Below are positions 17,904 through 26,652 of a stretch of 64,000 bases of DNA, piece by piece. The position numbers and the translations under genes are program-made. How positions within the stretch are numbered: the first letter of the stretch is position 1; the number at the start of each line of letters is the position of its first letter. The DNA comes from Tunicatimonas sp964551335 (GTDB lineage: Bacteria; Bacteroidota; Bacteroidia; Cytophagales; Cyclobacteriaceae): positions 1 to 64,000 of the forward strand of contig CAZKCO010000003.1 of assembly GCA_964551335.1 (NCBI GenBank), given 5' to 3'. Under the pieces are notes generated by a model. That model was not told where the DNA came from. It did no database searches and saw only the letters and a program-made list of their open reading frames with translations.

Positions 17904-18281
17904 CTACTGAGCGTACTTATTTACCACCTCCACTAGCCGATCAAAGTCAATAGGCTTGGGAATATACTCGTTCATACCTACCTTCTCAAAATCTTCTTCG
18001 CTATAGTTGCTAGCATTGCCCGTAATGGCGATAATCGGCACCTGTGATTTTTTCTCATCATCCATGCTGCGGATTCGCCGGCTGCACTCCATGCCGTCCA
18101 TTTTAGGCATATTGATATCCATCAGGATAATGTCATAGTCCTTTTCCTTCAGCATATCCAGCACCTGCTGACCATCACGAGCCGAGTGGATATCGTAGTT
18201 TTGAAACTGCAAAACCTTCTTAGTTAGGTTTTGAATGACCGAACTGTCTTCGGCTACTAGTACTTGTTTTTTATCTGGCAT
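17904..18281 (-). CDS. single-domain response regulator
   Basis: A 125-residue receiver domain without output domain. The acidic pocket (AEDSS near the start), the phospho-acceptor Asp in LMDINMP, the conserved Thr in AITGNAS and the Lys in IPKPID are all present. It overlaps the 3' end of the hybrid kinase gene by 11 bp and should be a phosphorelay partner of the kinase, receiving phosphate from its Hpt domain. It lacks a DNA-binding domain, so it probably acts by protein contact. Confidence 0.9.
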   Translation of the reverse strand: MPDKKQVLVAEDSSVIQNLTKKVLQFQNYDIHSARDGQQVLDMLKEKDYDIILMDINMPKMDGMECSRRIRSMDDEKKSQVPIIAITGNASNYSEEDFEKVGMNEYIPKPIDFDRLVEVVNKYAQ

Positions 18282-21200
18282 GTTGTTGATCTTTTTGGTT
18301 GATAGATTGTTTATAGGTATCTCTGAATTTTGCGAACTCGATGGTTAATGTATCAAAATCCTGATGCAGGGTGGCCGTATCCTGCTGCTTCAGATTTCCT
18401 TCAATGAGTTTAGCATAATAGGAAATACTTTCCAAGCCTAAAGTGCCGGCATTCCCTTTTAACGTGTGCAATTTAGACAAAATTTGCGGATAATCGTTCT
18501 TTTTGATACCTACAGCCGCTTCATCGAGCAATTCTTTGGCTTCCATTTCAAACTCCTGCAAGGTCTCGGCTACCAGTTCTTTTCCGCCATATTTTTCCAA
18601 CGACTGAAGTGTGCTCCAATTAATAAGTTGTAGCTCATTCGCTGACTCCTCTTTCCGCACTTCCTCCGACGAGGTTTCTTCGTCATCCAACCCCATCAGG
18701 GCTGCGGTTTTGGAGATAATATTTTTTCGGATGGGTTTGGCCAGGTAACCATCCAGGCCGGCATTCATAAACTTTTCCTTGTCGCCAGGCAGCGAATAGG
18801 CAGTCAGGGCAATGATAGGCGGAGTCTCAGGTAAATTAAGCTCGCGAATACGGCGGGTAGCTTCAATACCATCCATACCTGGCATCTGAATGTCCATGTA
18901 GATTACATCAAAGGTTTTCTGTTGCACTTGGGCAATGGCTTCCTCACCACTACCTGCCAATGTAACATCGCAGCCACTCTTTCTGAGCAGTTCAAACACC
19001 ACTTTACGGTTGATGGCATTATCATCCACCACCAGTATCTGAGGAGTGACGTCAGTGAATTTGGCTACCTCCTTATTATCCGACTCATTTATCATGCCCT
19101 CTGATGGCGCTTCTTTCGCCTGGAACGTAAACCAGAAAGTGCTTCCTGCATTTGGTACAGACTCTACTCCAATCTCACCCCGCATCAGATGAGTTAATTG
19201 CCGGGCAATGGATAGTCCTAGTCCGGTTCCTTTGTACTTCTTTGAAGTTGAGGGGTCAACCTGATTAAAGTTCTTGAATAAATTTTGCTGATCTACTTCT
19301 GAAATACCGATGCCGGTATCATGCACCGATATTTTTATCGTGTGCTTCAAGACATTCTTATCCTTCGCGGCTTTTACCTCTTCCGCCCGAATAATTACTT
19401 CACCTTCTTCAGTGAATTTTATAGCGTTGGCAGTGAGGTTAGAAAGAATCTGTAACAAGCGGGTTTCATCTATCCACAGGTACTTGGGTACTGCGTCATC
19501 TATTTGGTAGATGAACTGAATATTTTTGGCTGCCGCTTGCTGGGCGAACAAGCCATAGTTTTTCTCCAAAACCCTCCGCAGTGGTAATGCAGTTTTATGC
19601 AACTGCATTTTACCCGCTTCAATTTTAGAAAGGTCCAGGATATCGTTCAGAATGGTTAGCAGGGTTTCGGAAGAATACTTCACGGTTTGCACATAGTCGG
19701 ATTGCTCCTCACTAAGGGAAGTATCAGCGAGTAAATCTACCATACTAATCACCCCGTTCATAGGCGTCCGAATTTCGTGGCTCATGTTAGCCAAGAAGGC
19801 TTCTTTGGCTTTCAGCGATTGCTCGGCCACATCTTTGGCTTTCTGCAAAGCACGGGTAGTTTCTTTCAGTTGGGTAATATCCCGCAATACTCCTTCAATT
19901 TCGGTTGATTTTCCCGAAAGCATCCCTACCAACCGAACGTTACAGATGCAGGGTACTAAATGCCCGTCTTTCTTAATAACAGTAGCTTCGAAGTTGCGAA
20001 CCCGCTTATCCTTCACTAATTGGCGGATCAGATTTTTCGTTTTCTTATCGTATAAATAGTAATTGGTAATATCCTTACCCAGCACCTCGTAGGTTTCGTA
20101 ACCTGTAAGTTCAAATACCGATGGACTAATCATGGTAATAGTTCCGTCTAGCCGACAACGGAAGTAAATATCCTGGAAGGACTCAAATATGGTTCGAAAC
20201 TTCTCTTCGCTTTCCAGCAGAGCAATTTCGGACTTCTTACGTTGGGTAATATCGTGGGCAATGCCCGATACCTCCCGGATGCTACCATCCTCCCGGTAGA
20301 TAGGGTTCAAGTACACTGATTTCCAGATGTCTACATCTTTGCCAAAGCGCATTTTGGCTTCGAAGTGAGCAATATTGCCTTCGAACACCTCTAAGTATTT
20401 CTCTCGCCACTGCTTCAAGTAGTGTTCGGTAACTTTTTTATCCAGGGGGTTGTATACCTCACCTACGATAGGTCCTACCCCAAAGTGAGATTGAAAAGTG
20501 TACTCGAAGTTGCGATTGAACGTAGTGAGCCGAAAGTCTCGGTCAACCGACCAGATTAGGTGCGTACTGCTTTCAAAAATGGCCTTCAATCGACTGGTAT
20601 AGTCTTTCAGTTCTTCTTCGTAGCGCTTTCGTTCTACCACTAATGCTATCTGACCCGATACGAAATCAATCAATTCAAAGTCGCCCGTACTCAGGCTATC
20701 GGCCTTGTCAAAATTTTGTAAGGCCAGTATTCCCACAGTTTCTTCCCCGATTTTCAGCGGAATACCAATCCATATTTTTGGCAGAGCAGCGTCCGAATTA
20801 ATTACCCCCAAATGCTGTAGCTCTATAATATCATCTTCGTGCAGAAAGAGCGGGCGGCTTTGCCCACTGGCATAATCGCACAAAGTTCGAAGTACTCGAT
20901 CCTGAGCGGGTTCTTCAAAGCGTTCGGGCGACTGCCCATCCTGATATACGAACTCCAGCACACCTCCATTCCAGATGCCAATAATCAGATCTTCGGTCGT
21001 AACGACTTTGTTTAGTTCACGATGAATACTAAAGTAAAGATGATCCAGATCAGGGCTTTTTAGTACCAGATTCGTAATACTGTAGTACAGGTTACGGGCC
21101 CGATCAGCCTTAATTTGATCGGTAATATCGGTAAAAACTCCCCGTACGGTTTTTTTCCCTTCTTGAGACCCAACGGTTAGAGTACCCGATACGTAAGTCT

Positions 21201-21951
21201 CCTCACCTTCGCTAGAGAGAAAGGCCGACCTAAAGTTACCAGGCTGCTCACTTTCTAGTACTTTTTTCCATAGCTCCTGCATCTGGGGCAGATAGGCGGG
21301 AGCTACCAGATCAAAAAAAGAATACTGCTCTAAGTCTTTGCTCCGGTATTTGAGCTTAACGTGAAGAGCTTTGTTAGCTTTAATGATACGCCCTTCTTCA
21401 TCGGCTATAACAATCAGATCATACGTCCGATCGTAGAGGTCGGCTAGTTGCCTATTGCTTTGCTGTAATTTTTTCCGAACCCGCTTGTGTTCGGTTATAT
21501 CCTCAGCAATAATGGTCAGCCCTTTTTCTCCTTCCTCATGCAGTATGATGCTCTGAATATTAATGGTAAGTATCTGCTCGTAGAAGGTCTGGATAGAGCG
21601 TTTAATATTTTTCGCTTCTTTTCGTTGAGTAACCCGATCAATAAACTGATCAATGGTAAGCTGTTCACCCCGTACTGGTACGAATCCTTTAAACAGATTT
21701 TTCTCTTGAAGTCTTTCAGAACTGAGCCCTACCGCCTCAGCAAAAGCATGGTTGCTAAACGTAATCTTCCCGGTCTGATCGGTAGATACCACCAGCAGTT
21801 CGGCGTGCAGCAGCGAATTTTGCAGTTGAGCTAACGATATGGCACTGACATCAGGGGTATCAGCAGCCGCCCTCATTTTAGCAATTTCTGCCTGTAGCTT
21901 TTGATTTTCTCGTTCTAAATCCGAAACCCGATCAATACTATTCATAGCCAA
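18271..21951 (-). CDS. hybrid sensor histidine kinase (PAS-GAF-PAS-HisKA-HATPase-REC-Hpt)
   Basis: A 1226-residue soluble-looking sensor. After a short coiled coil come PAS domains at about 45-155 and 165-285, a GAF domain at about 295-435, and further PAS/PAC units at about 445-570 and 575-695. The kinase core has the H-box MSHEIRTPMNG with the phospho-accepting His near residue 724, followed by the HATPase (N, G1 DTGIGI and G2 GTGLGL boxes). A receiver (MDIQMPG, Asp near 1019) and a C-terminal Hpt (HTLKGNAG, His near 1162) complete an internal phosphorelay. No membrane segment is seen, so the signal is sensed in the cytoplasm. The signal is unknown. It is translationally coupled to the response regulator after it. 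Confidence 0.92.
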   Translation of the reverse strand: MAMNSIDRVSDLERENQKLQAEIAKMRAAADTPDVSAISLAQLQNSLLHAELLVVSTDQTGKITFSNHAFAEAVGLSSERLQEKNLFKGFVPVRGEQLTIDQFIDRVTQRKEAKNIKRSIQTFYEQILTINIQSIILHEEGEKGLTIIAEDITEHKRVRKKLQQSNRQLADLYDRTYDLIVIADEEGRIIKANKALHVKLKYRSKDLEQYSFFDLVAPAYLPQMQELWKKVLESEQPGNFRSAFLSSEGEETYVSGTLTVGSQEGKKTVRGVFTDITDQIKADRARNLYYSITNLVLKSPDLDHLYFSIHRELNKVVTTEDLIIGIWNGGVLEFVYQDGQSPERFEEPAQDRVLRTLCDYASGQSRPLFLHEDDIIELQHLGVINSDAALPKIWIGIPLKIGEETVGILALQNFDKADSLSTGDFELIDFVSGQIALVVERKRYEEELKDYTSRLKAIFESSTHLIWSVDRDFRLTTFNRNFEYTFQSHFGVGPIVGEVYNPLDKKVTEHYLKQWREKYLEVFEGNIAHFEAKMRFGKDVDIWKSVYLNPIYREDGSIREVSGIAHDITQRKKSEIALLESEEKFRTIFESFQDIYFRCRLDGTITMISPSVFELTGYETYEVLGKDITNYYLYDKKTKNLIRQLVKDKRVRNFEATVIKKDGHLVPCICNVRLVGMLSGKSTEIEGVLRDITQLKETTRALQKAKDVAEQSLKAKEAFLANMSHEIRTPMNGVISMVDLLADTSLSEEQSDYVQTVKYSSETLLTILNDILDLSKIEAGKMQLHKTALPLRRVLEKNYGLFAQQAAAKNIQFIYQIDDAVPKYLWIDETRLLQILSNLTANAIKFTEEGEVIIRAEEVKAAKDKNVLKHTIKISVHDTGIGISEVDQQNLFKNFNQVDPSTSKKYKGTGLGLSIARQLTHLMRGEIGVESVPNAGSTFWFTFQAKEAPSEGMINESDNKEVAKFTDVTPQILVVDDNAINRKVVFELLRKSGCDVTLAGSGEEAIAQVQQKTFDVIYMDIQMPGMDGIEATRRIRELNLPETPPIIALTAYSLPGDKEKFMNAGLDGYLAKPIRKNIISKTAALMGLDDEETSSEEVRKEESANELQLINWSTLQSLEKYGGKELVAETLQEFEMEAKELLDEAAVGIKKNDYPQILSKLHTLKGNAGTLGLESISYYAKLIEGNLKQQDTATLHQDFDTLTIEFAKFRDTYKQSINQKDQQHAR

Positions 21952-22022
21952 AGGTGGTATTTTTTCAATTTACGGAATAAGCGGAGATAAATCCAAAACG
22001 ATCTGTTTTTCGTAATGCTGAT

Positions 22023-22946
22023 ATGGCACAACCGGTACTTTTGATGGTGGTAGGCCCCACGGCCGTGGGTAAAACAGAGATTTGTATCCGATTGGCCCAG
22101 CACTACAGTACCGAAATCATCTCTACTGACTCGCGGCAGTTTTACCGGGAAATGACCATTGGAACGGCTAAACCTACCGAGCAGGAGCTAGCTCAGGTAC
22201 ACCACCACCTGGTGAACAGTCTTTCGGTTACGCAACCTTATGACGTGAAACAGTTTGAACAGGATGCCCTGAAAATTCTGGATAACCTCTTTGAGCAGTA
22301 TCCGCTGGCAATTGCTGCTGGCGGTTCCGGGCTGTACGTGAAAACATTGTGCGAAGGGATTGATGCCATGCCCGATATCACTCCCGAAGCCCGAAACTAC
22401 TGGAGTGCCCAGCTCGCATCTAAAGGGTTGGATTATCTGCTGGAGACGCTCAAAAAGATTGACCCAGCGTACTACCAAGAAGTAGACCGGCACAACCACC
22501 GACGAGTGTTGCGCGCTCTGGAGGTGTACCAAAGTACCAACCGTCCCTATTCGGAATTTCGGCAACAGAAGCTTCAGCCTCGCCCGTTTTCGGTTATTAA
22601 AATCGGACTTACCCGCGATCGGGCCACTTTGTATCAGCGCATTGAACGGCGGGTAGACCTGATGATAGCCGACAGTCTGGAAGCCGAAGCCCAAAGCTTG
22701 TTACCGTACCGACAACACAACGCATTACATACCGTTGGCTACCAGGAATGGTTTCCGTATTTTGATGGCGACTACGATCGCGAAGAAGCTATTCGCCTGA
22801 TTAAACGTAACAGCCGTCGCTACGCCAAGCGGCAGTGGACCTGGTTTCGTAAAGACCCGGCTGTAACCTGGTTTGATACCGGAACGGATCAAGATTCGCT
22901 ACTGGCAGACATTATTCAACACATTGACCAACAAATTTCGGTTTAA
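22023..22946 (+). CDS. miaA: tRNA dimethylallyltransferase
   Basis: MiaA transfers a dimethylallyl group to A37 of tRNAs reading UNN codons. The 307-residue product has the P-loop GPTAVGKTE at about 12-20, the DSRQFYREM segment with the catalytic Asp, and GTAKPT, all standard. The later GGSGLYVK and QRIERRVD segments fit the family. The stop is 10 bp before the next start, and the two genes likely form an operon. Confidence 0.95.
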   Translation: MAQPVLLMVVGPTAVGKTEICIRLAQHYSTEIISTDSRQFYREMTIGTAKPTEQELAQVHHHLVNSLSVTQPYDVKQFEQDALKILDNLFEQYPLAIAAGGSGLYVKTLCEGIDAMPDITPEARNYWSAQLASKGLDYLLETLKKIDPAYYQEVDRHNHRRVLRALEVYQSTNRPYSEFRQQKLQPRPFSVIKIGLTRDRATLYQRIERRVDLMIADSLEAEAQSLLPYRQHNALHTVGYQEWFPYFDGDYDREEAIRLIKRNSRRYAKRQWTWFRKDPAVTWFDTGTDQDSLLADIIQHIDQQISV

Positions 22947-22956
22947 CTTCTAGTTC

Positions 22957-24516
22957 GTGCACCATAACTATTACTTTCTGCGGCAACTCACTCAGCAGCT
23001 ACGCGAGCGGCTTATCGGCTGGAGGCTCGGGGCTTGCTTTAGCCAGAATAAGGATGAATTGATCATCGGGCTATACAGCAGCTCGGCGCAGTCAGAATTT
23101 TACATTAAAGCTCATCTGGCTTCGTACTTCTGCTGCCTTCAGTTTCCTACTAATTTTCATCGGGCCAAGCGCAACAGTGTGGATTTGTTTTCTTCGCTAT
23201 TGGATCAATCGCTGGTGGAGATCCGGCAGTTTGAGAATGAGCGAAGCTTTTGGTTTCGCTTTGAACGAGGAGGGCTGTTATTTAAGATGCACGGCAACCG
23301 GGCAAATATTTTACTGACCGAAGGCAATCAGGTCACTGAAATCTTCCGCAGCAATCTGGCTAATGACTATTCGCTGGACATTGCATCGCTGGATCGCACC
23401 TTGAAGGTAAGCCAAGCTGATTTTGAGCAAGCTGAAGGAGATCTTCGGAAGTTGTATCCCACTTTCGGTCCCATTCCTCAGGCGTATCTGCAACAGCAAC
23501 AATACGATCAAAATTCTCCGGCTGAACGATGGGATTTGCTACAAACTCTGTTAGAAAAGCTGGAAAACCCCGATGGCTACTACCTGATTGAGTGGAAGGA
23601 GAAATTGCACCTGAGCTTACTTCCGCTAGGTGAAGCCATCAAAACCGAAACTGAGCCGATGGAAGCTATAAATGAGTTTTTTATTCGGAAGATCAAGCGT
23701 ATCCGGATGGATAGCCTGAAGGGACAGTTGGTGCAGAAGCTGGAGAAACAAAAGAAACAAAGTATTCAGTACATTCAGAAAAATCAGCGGGCTTTGGAGA
23801 AACTAGAAAGCGGACTACAGCACCAGCAGATGGCCGATATTCTGATGGCGAACCTTCACCAGATTCCGGAAGGAGCTACTGAAGTTGAGCTGTTTGACTT
23901 CTACCATAACGAAACAACAAAAATTAAACTCAACCGCGAACTTTCGCCCCAGAAAAATGCGGAGCGCTACTACCGCAAAGCGAAAAATCAGAAAATTGAG
24001 GTAGCCCAGCTCCAAAAAAATATTACTGGTAAAGAAGAGCAACTTCAGCAGCTGCAGGCCCACCTTGACTACTTCTGGAAAACCGATGATCTGCGGGAAG
24101 TGCAGCAGTACGCGGACGAACATCAACTATTAGATACCAAAGCTGATACCGAAACTAACTTCCCGTTCCGTAGCTTTAATCTGGATGGCTACGTGGTTTG
24201 GGTGGGGAAAAGTGCTAAAAACAACGATGAACTCATCCGGAATTATGCCCACAAGGATGATTTGTGGCTACACGCCAAAGACGTAAGCGGCTCACATGTC
24301 ATTATTAAACAGAAAGGCAATCAGTCCCCGCCACCTTACATCATTGAGCAAGCCGCCCAGATTGCTGCTTACTACTCCAAACGAAAAACCGACTCACTCT
24401 GCCCGGTAATCGTCACCCCCCGTAAGTACGTTCGAAAATCGAAGAATATGCCCCCGGGAGCAGTACTGGTAGATCGGGAAGAAGTGGTGATGGTTGAACC
24501 TAAATTGCCGAAGTGA
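22957..24516 (+). CDS. NFACT (RqcH/Tae2-like) ribosome quality-control factor
   Basis: A 519-residue NFACT-family protein, in the same group as RqcH/Rqc2, which adds C-terminal alanine tails to stalled nascent chains on 50S subunits. Visible parts are the N-terminal NFACT-N domain, a long coiled coil (about residues 240-390, Gln/Lys/Leu-rich) and the C-terminal NFACT-R domain (about 405-510) with WVGKSAKNND and DLWLHAKD. The start is GTG at 22957, chosen because it aligns with the family start and leaves a 10-bp gap from miaA. Whether it makes CAT-like tails here is an inference. Confidence 0.85.
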   Translation: MHHNYYFLRQLTQQLRERLIGWRLGACFSQNKDELIIGLYSSSAQSEFYIKAHLASYFCCLQFPTNFHRAKRNSVDLFSSLLDQSLVEIRQFENERSFWFRFERGGLLFKMHGNRANILLTEGNQVTEIFRSNLANDYSLDIASLDRTLKVSQADFEQAEGDLRKLYPTFGPIPQAYLQQQQYDQNSPAERWDLLQTLLEKLENPDGYYLIEWKEKLHLSLLPLGEAIKTETEPMEAINEFFIRKIKRIRMDSLKGQLVQKLEKQKKQSIQYIQKNQRALEKLESGLQHQQMADILMANLHQIPEGATEVELFDFYHNETTKIKLNRELSPQKNAERYYRKAKNQKIEVAQLQKNITGKEEQLQQLQAHLDYFWKTDDLREVQQYADEHQLLDTKADTETNFPFRSFNLDGYVVWVGKSAKNNDELIRNYAHKDDLWLHAKDVSGSHVIIKQKGNQSPPPYIIEQAAQIAAYYSKRKTDSLCPVIVTPRKYVRKSKNMPPGAVLVDREEVVMVEPKLPK

Positions 24517-24634
24517 AGTGTTAGGGTGTTACAGTGTTATGGTGTTAAGGTAAACCGTTATTAGCGAAATTTTTGCTATAAACCAGTGATTCAAAACTAT
24601 AACACTTCGCACTATAATATTGTAACACTAACTA
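24517..24634. repeat. tandem AGTGTTAN octamers with inverted counterpart
   Basis: The convergent gap between the NFACT gene and yebC opens with four 8-mers of the form RGTGTTAN (AGTGTTAG, GGTGTTAC, AGTGTTAT, GGTGTTAA). The other end (about 24598-24634) carries the inverted form (TAACACTT and TGTAACACTA). The centre has a weak hairpin TAGCGAAA-TTTTGCTA. The pair of inverted arrays could serve as a bidirectional transcription end. Confidence 0.5.
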
Positions 24635-25378
24635 TTAAAGTAACTCCATCTGCTCCTCGGTTACATCTGCGTTATGATAGACTTTAGACACGTCGTCGTC
24701 ATCTTCTAAGATATCAATAAGCTTCATCACCGAGAGCAGTGCTTCATCATCCAACGTTACGGTAGTGGTGGGAATACGTTGAAGTTCAGCGTTTTCGGGT
24801 TCTATACCGAGTTCGTCTAGCTTGGATTGCAGCGAGCCAAAGTCTTCCATAGCGCAGGTTACCTGTACCAGTCCCTCTTCATAAGCTACGTCTTCTGCTC
24901 CGCCATCAATCAACTCCAGCATCAGTTCGTCTTCGTCCATTGCCTGAGGTTGCGGAAAGACGAAAACTCCTTTACGGTCGAACATATATTCTACCGAACC
25001 ATTTTTACTCAGGCTACCCCCGTGCTTACTGAAAGCGGCCCGTACGCTGGCTACAGTGCGATTTAGGTTATCGGTAGTGCACTCTACAAACACCGCCACT
25101 CCGTGGGGAGCGTAGCCTTCGTAGGTCACTTCCTGGTAATCGTTACCATCGTCCCCGGAACCTTTACTGATAGCCCGTTCAATAGTGTCTTTAGGCATGT
25201 TGGCCCCCTTGGCGTTCTGGATGGCTAATCGCAGACGAGGGTTGCCATCGGGATCGGGGCCACCTTCTTTGGCCGATACCGTAATTTCTTTAATTAGTTT
25301 GGTAAAAATCTTGGCTCGCTTGGCGTCCTGGGCACCTTTGCGCCGCTTGATATTCGCCCATTTACTGTGTCCAGCCAT
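24635..25378 (-). CDS. YebC/PmpR-family protein
   Basis: A 247-residue protein that begins MAGHSKWANIKRRKGAQD, the diagnostic N-terminus of the YebC family, followed by AKGANMPKDTIERAI. Members bind DNA or, as recently shown for some, help ribosomes translate proline stretches. A negatively charged C-terminal third is present. It lies 16 bp after porV and is the last gene of the minus-strand run. Confidence 0.93.
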   Translation of the reverse strand: MAGHSKWANIKRRKGAQDAKRAKIFTKLIKEITVSAKEGGPDPDGNPRLRLAIQNAKGANMPKDTIERAISKGSGDDGNDYQEVTYEGYAPHGVAVFVECTTDNLNRTVASVRAAFSKHGGSLSKNGSVEYMFDRKGVFVFPQPQAMDEDELMLELIDGGAEDVAYEEGLVQVTCAMEDFGSLQSKLDELGIEPENAELQRIPTTTVTLDDEALLSVMKLIDILEDDDDVSKVYHNADVTEEQMELL

Positions 25379-25394
25379 GTTACGAATGCTTTTT

Positions 25395-26651
25395 CTAATT
25401 CAAATCAGATTCCTCACCAATGGACTCGGTGGGCCGGGAATCAATATCAAAGTGGAGGGATATCCGAAGCGTTTCCTGTAGCGGGTGGTTTTGTTGCTGC
25501 GGAAGCAGGTAGGCAAAATCAACCCCAAATACCTGGTAGCGCAACCCGAGTCCCGCCGTGAAGTACTTACGGTTGCCTTTGTTGGCGTTTTCGTAGAAAT
25601 AACCCGCTCGAACGGCAAAGAGATCGTTGTACCAGTACTCAACTCCGGCACCAATCATAATTTCTTGTAGCTCTTCGCTAAACCCGTCAGGAGCATCGGT
25701 GAAAGAACCAAACATGCCGGATAATAAGCCTCGGTTAGGGTCTTTACCACCACCGGGAGCAATAATTGGTCTATCGTTAGCGTCAAACAAGGGACCACCT
25801 GTAATAGAGTCACGTAAATAAATTGGGGGAGTCGGTACTAGTAGCTTGTTAAAATCCAGAGCAAACGTGAGCTTATTGTACGGATCAAGGTAAGTAGTGA
25901 AAGCCCCACCTAAACGAAGGTTGGTCGGAATAAAATCGGCTTGGTCTTCGGACAGATACGTAATTTTTGCTCCGATGTTAGAGATGTTAGCCCCAAACGC
26001 CCAGTTTCCTTCCCGGCCGTTGAAGACGATATCTTTGGTATAATAAATTCCTACGTCAGCCGCTCCGGTAATACCCGCCTGACCATCATTACCGCCGGCA
26101 CTGGTGGTTCCGGAAAGCAAATTAGAGTGAATAAACCGTCCCGTTAGTCCGGCACTCAGGTTCTCACCTAATTGCAGGGCGAAGGTAGCTGCTAACGAAA
26201 ATTCTCGTGGGCTTACCAGGTTGAGCAGGTTACCCTGCCGGTCAGTCAGTTGAATATCTCCTAAATCGAAGTAGCGCATAGAAAACCCTAGCGCTTGTTG
26301 CTGATTGATTTTTTTGTAGGCCGATAGGTACGAAATCGACATATCGTTGATAACCTTAGACAGCCAGGGAGTGAATGAACCGGAAATACCGAAGCTAGGC
26401 TCGAGGTAGGCTAATTTGGCTGGGTTCCAATGGGTAGCGTTGGCATCGGGTGAAGTGGCTACTCCTACATCGCCCATACCGCTGGCGCGGGAATCGGGAG
26501 AGATAGCCAGGAATGGTACGGCCGTAGTAATCACCCGCCTCGATTCATCCTGACCTAAGATAACCTGGGTTTGAGCTAAAGCTTGCTGGGTAATTCCTAA
26601 GCTAAGCAGTGCGACCCCCAGAATAAAACTGTTACGAATAATGTATTTCAT
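25395..26651 (-). CDS. porV: T9SS outer-membrane protein PorV (LptO)
   Basis: PorV is the outer-membrane beta-barrel that carries type IX cargo from the translocon to the PorU attachment complex. The signal peptide ends ALAQ near residue 27 (counting from MKYIIRNS). The mature part starts with ITTAVPFLAISPDSRASGMGDVGVA, a stretch typical of PorV/OmpP1-like barrels, and alternating strands run to the C-terminus. I chose the ATG at 26651; an in-frame ATG four codons upstream would overlap porU by 11 bp. Direct adjacency to porU supports the call. Confidence 0.9.
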   Translation of the reverse strand: MKYIIRNSFILGVALLSLGITQQALAQTQVILGQDESRRVITTAVPFLAISPDSRASGMGDVGVATSPDANATHWNPAKLAYLEPSFGISGSFTPWLSKVINDMSISYLSAYKKINQQQALGFSMRYFDLGDIQLTDRQGNLLNLVSPREFSLAATFALQLGENLSAGLTGRFIHSNLLSGTTSAGGNDGQAGITGAADVGIYYTKDIVFNGREGNWAFGANISNIGAKITYLSEDQADFIPTNLRLGGAFTTYLDPYNKLTFALDFNKLLVPTPPIYLRDSITGGPLFDANDRPIIAPGGGKDPNRGLLSGMFGSFTDAPDGFSEELQEIMIGAGVEYWYNDLFAVRAGYFYENANKGNRKYFTAGLGLRYQVFGVDFAYLLPQQQNHPLQETLRISLHFDIDSRPTESIGEESDLN

Positions 26652-26652
26652 G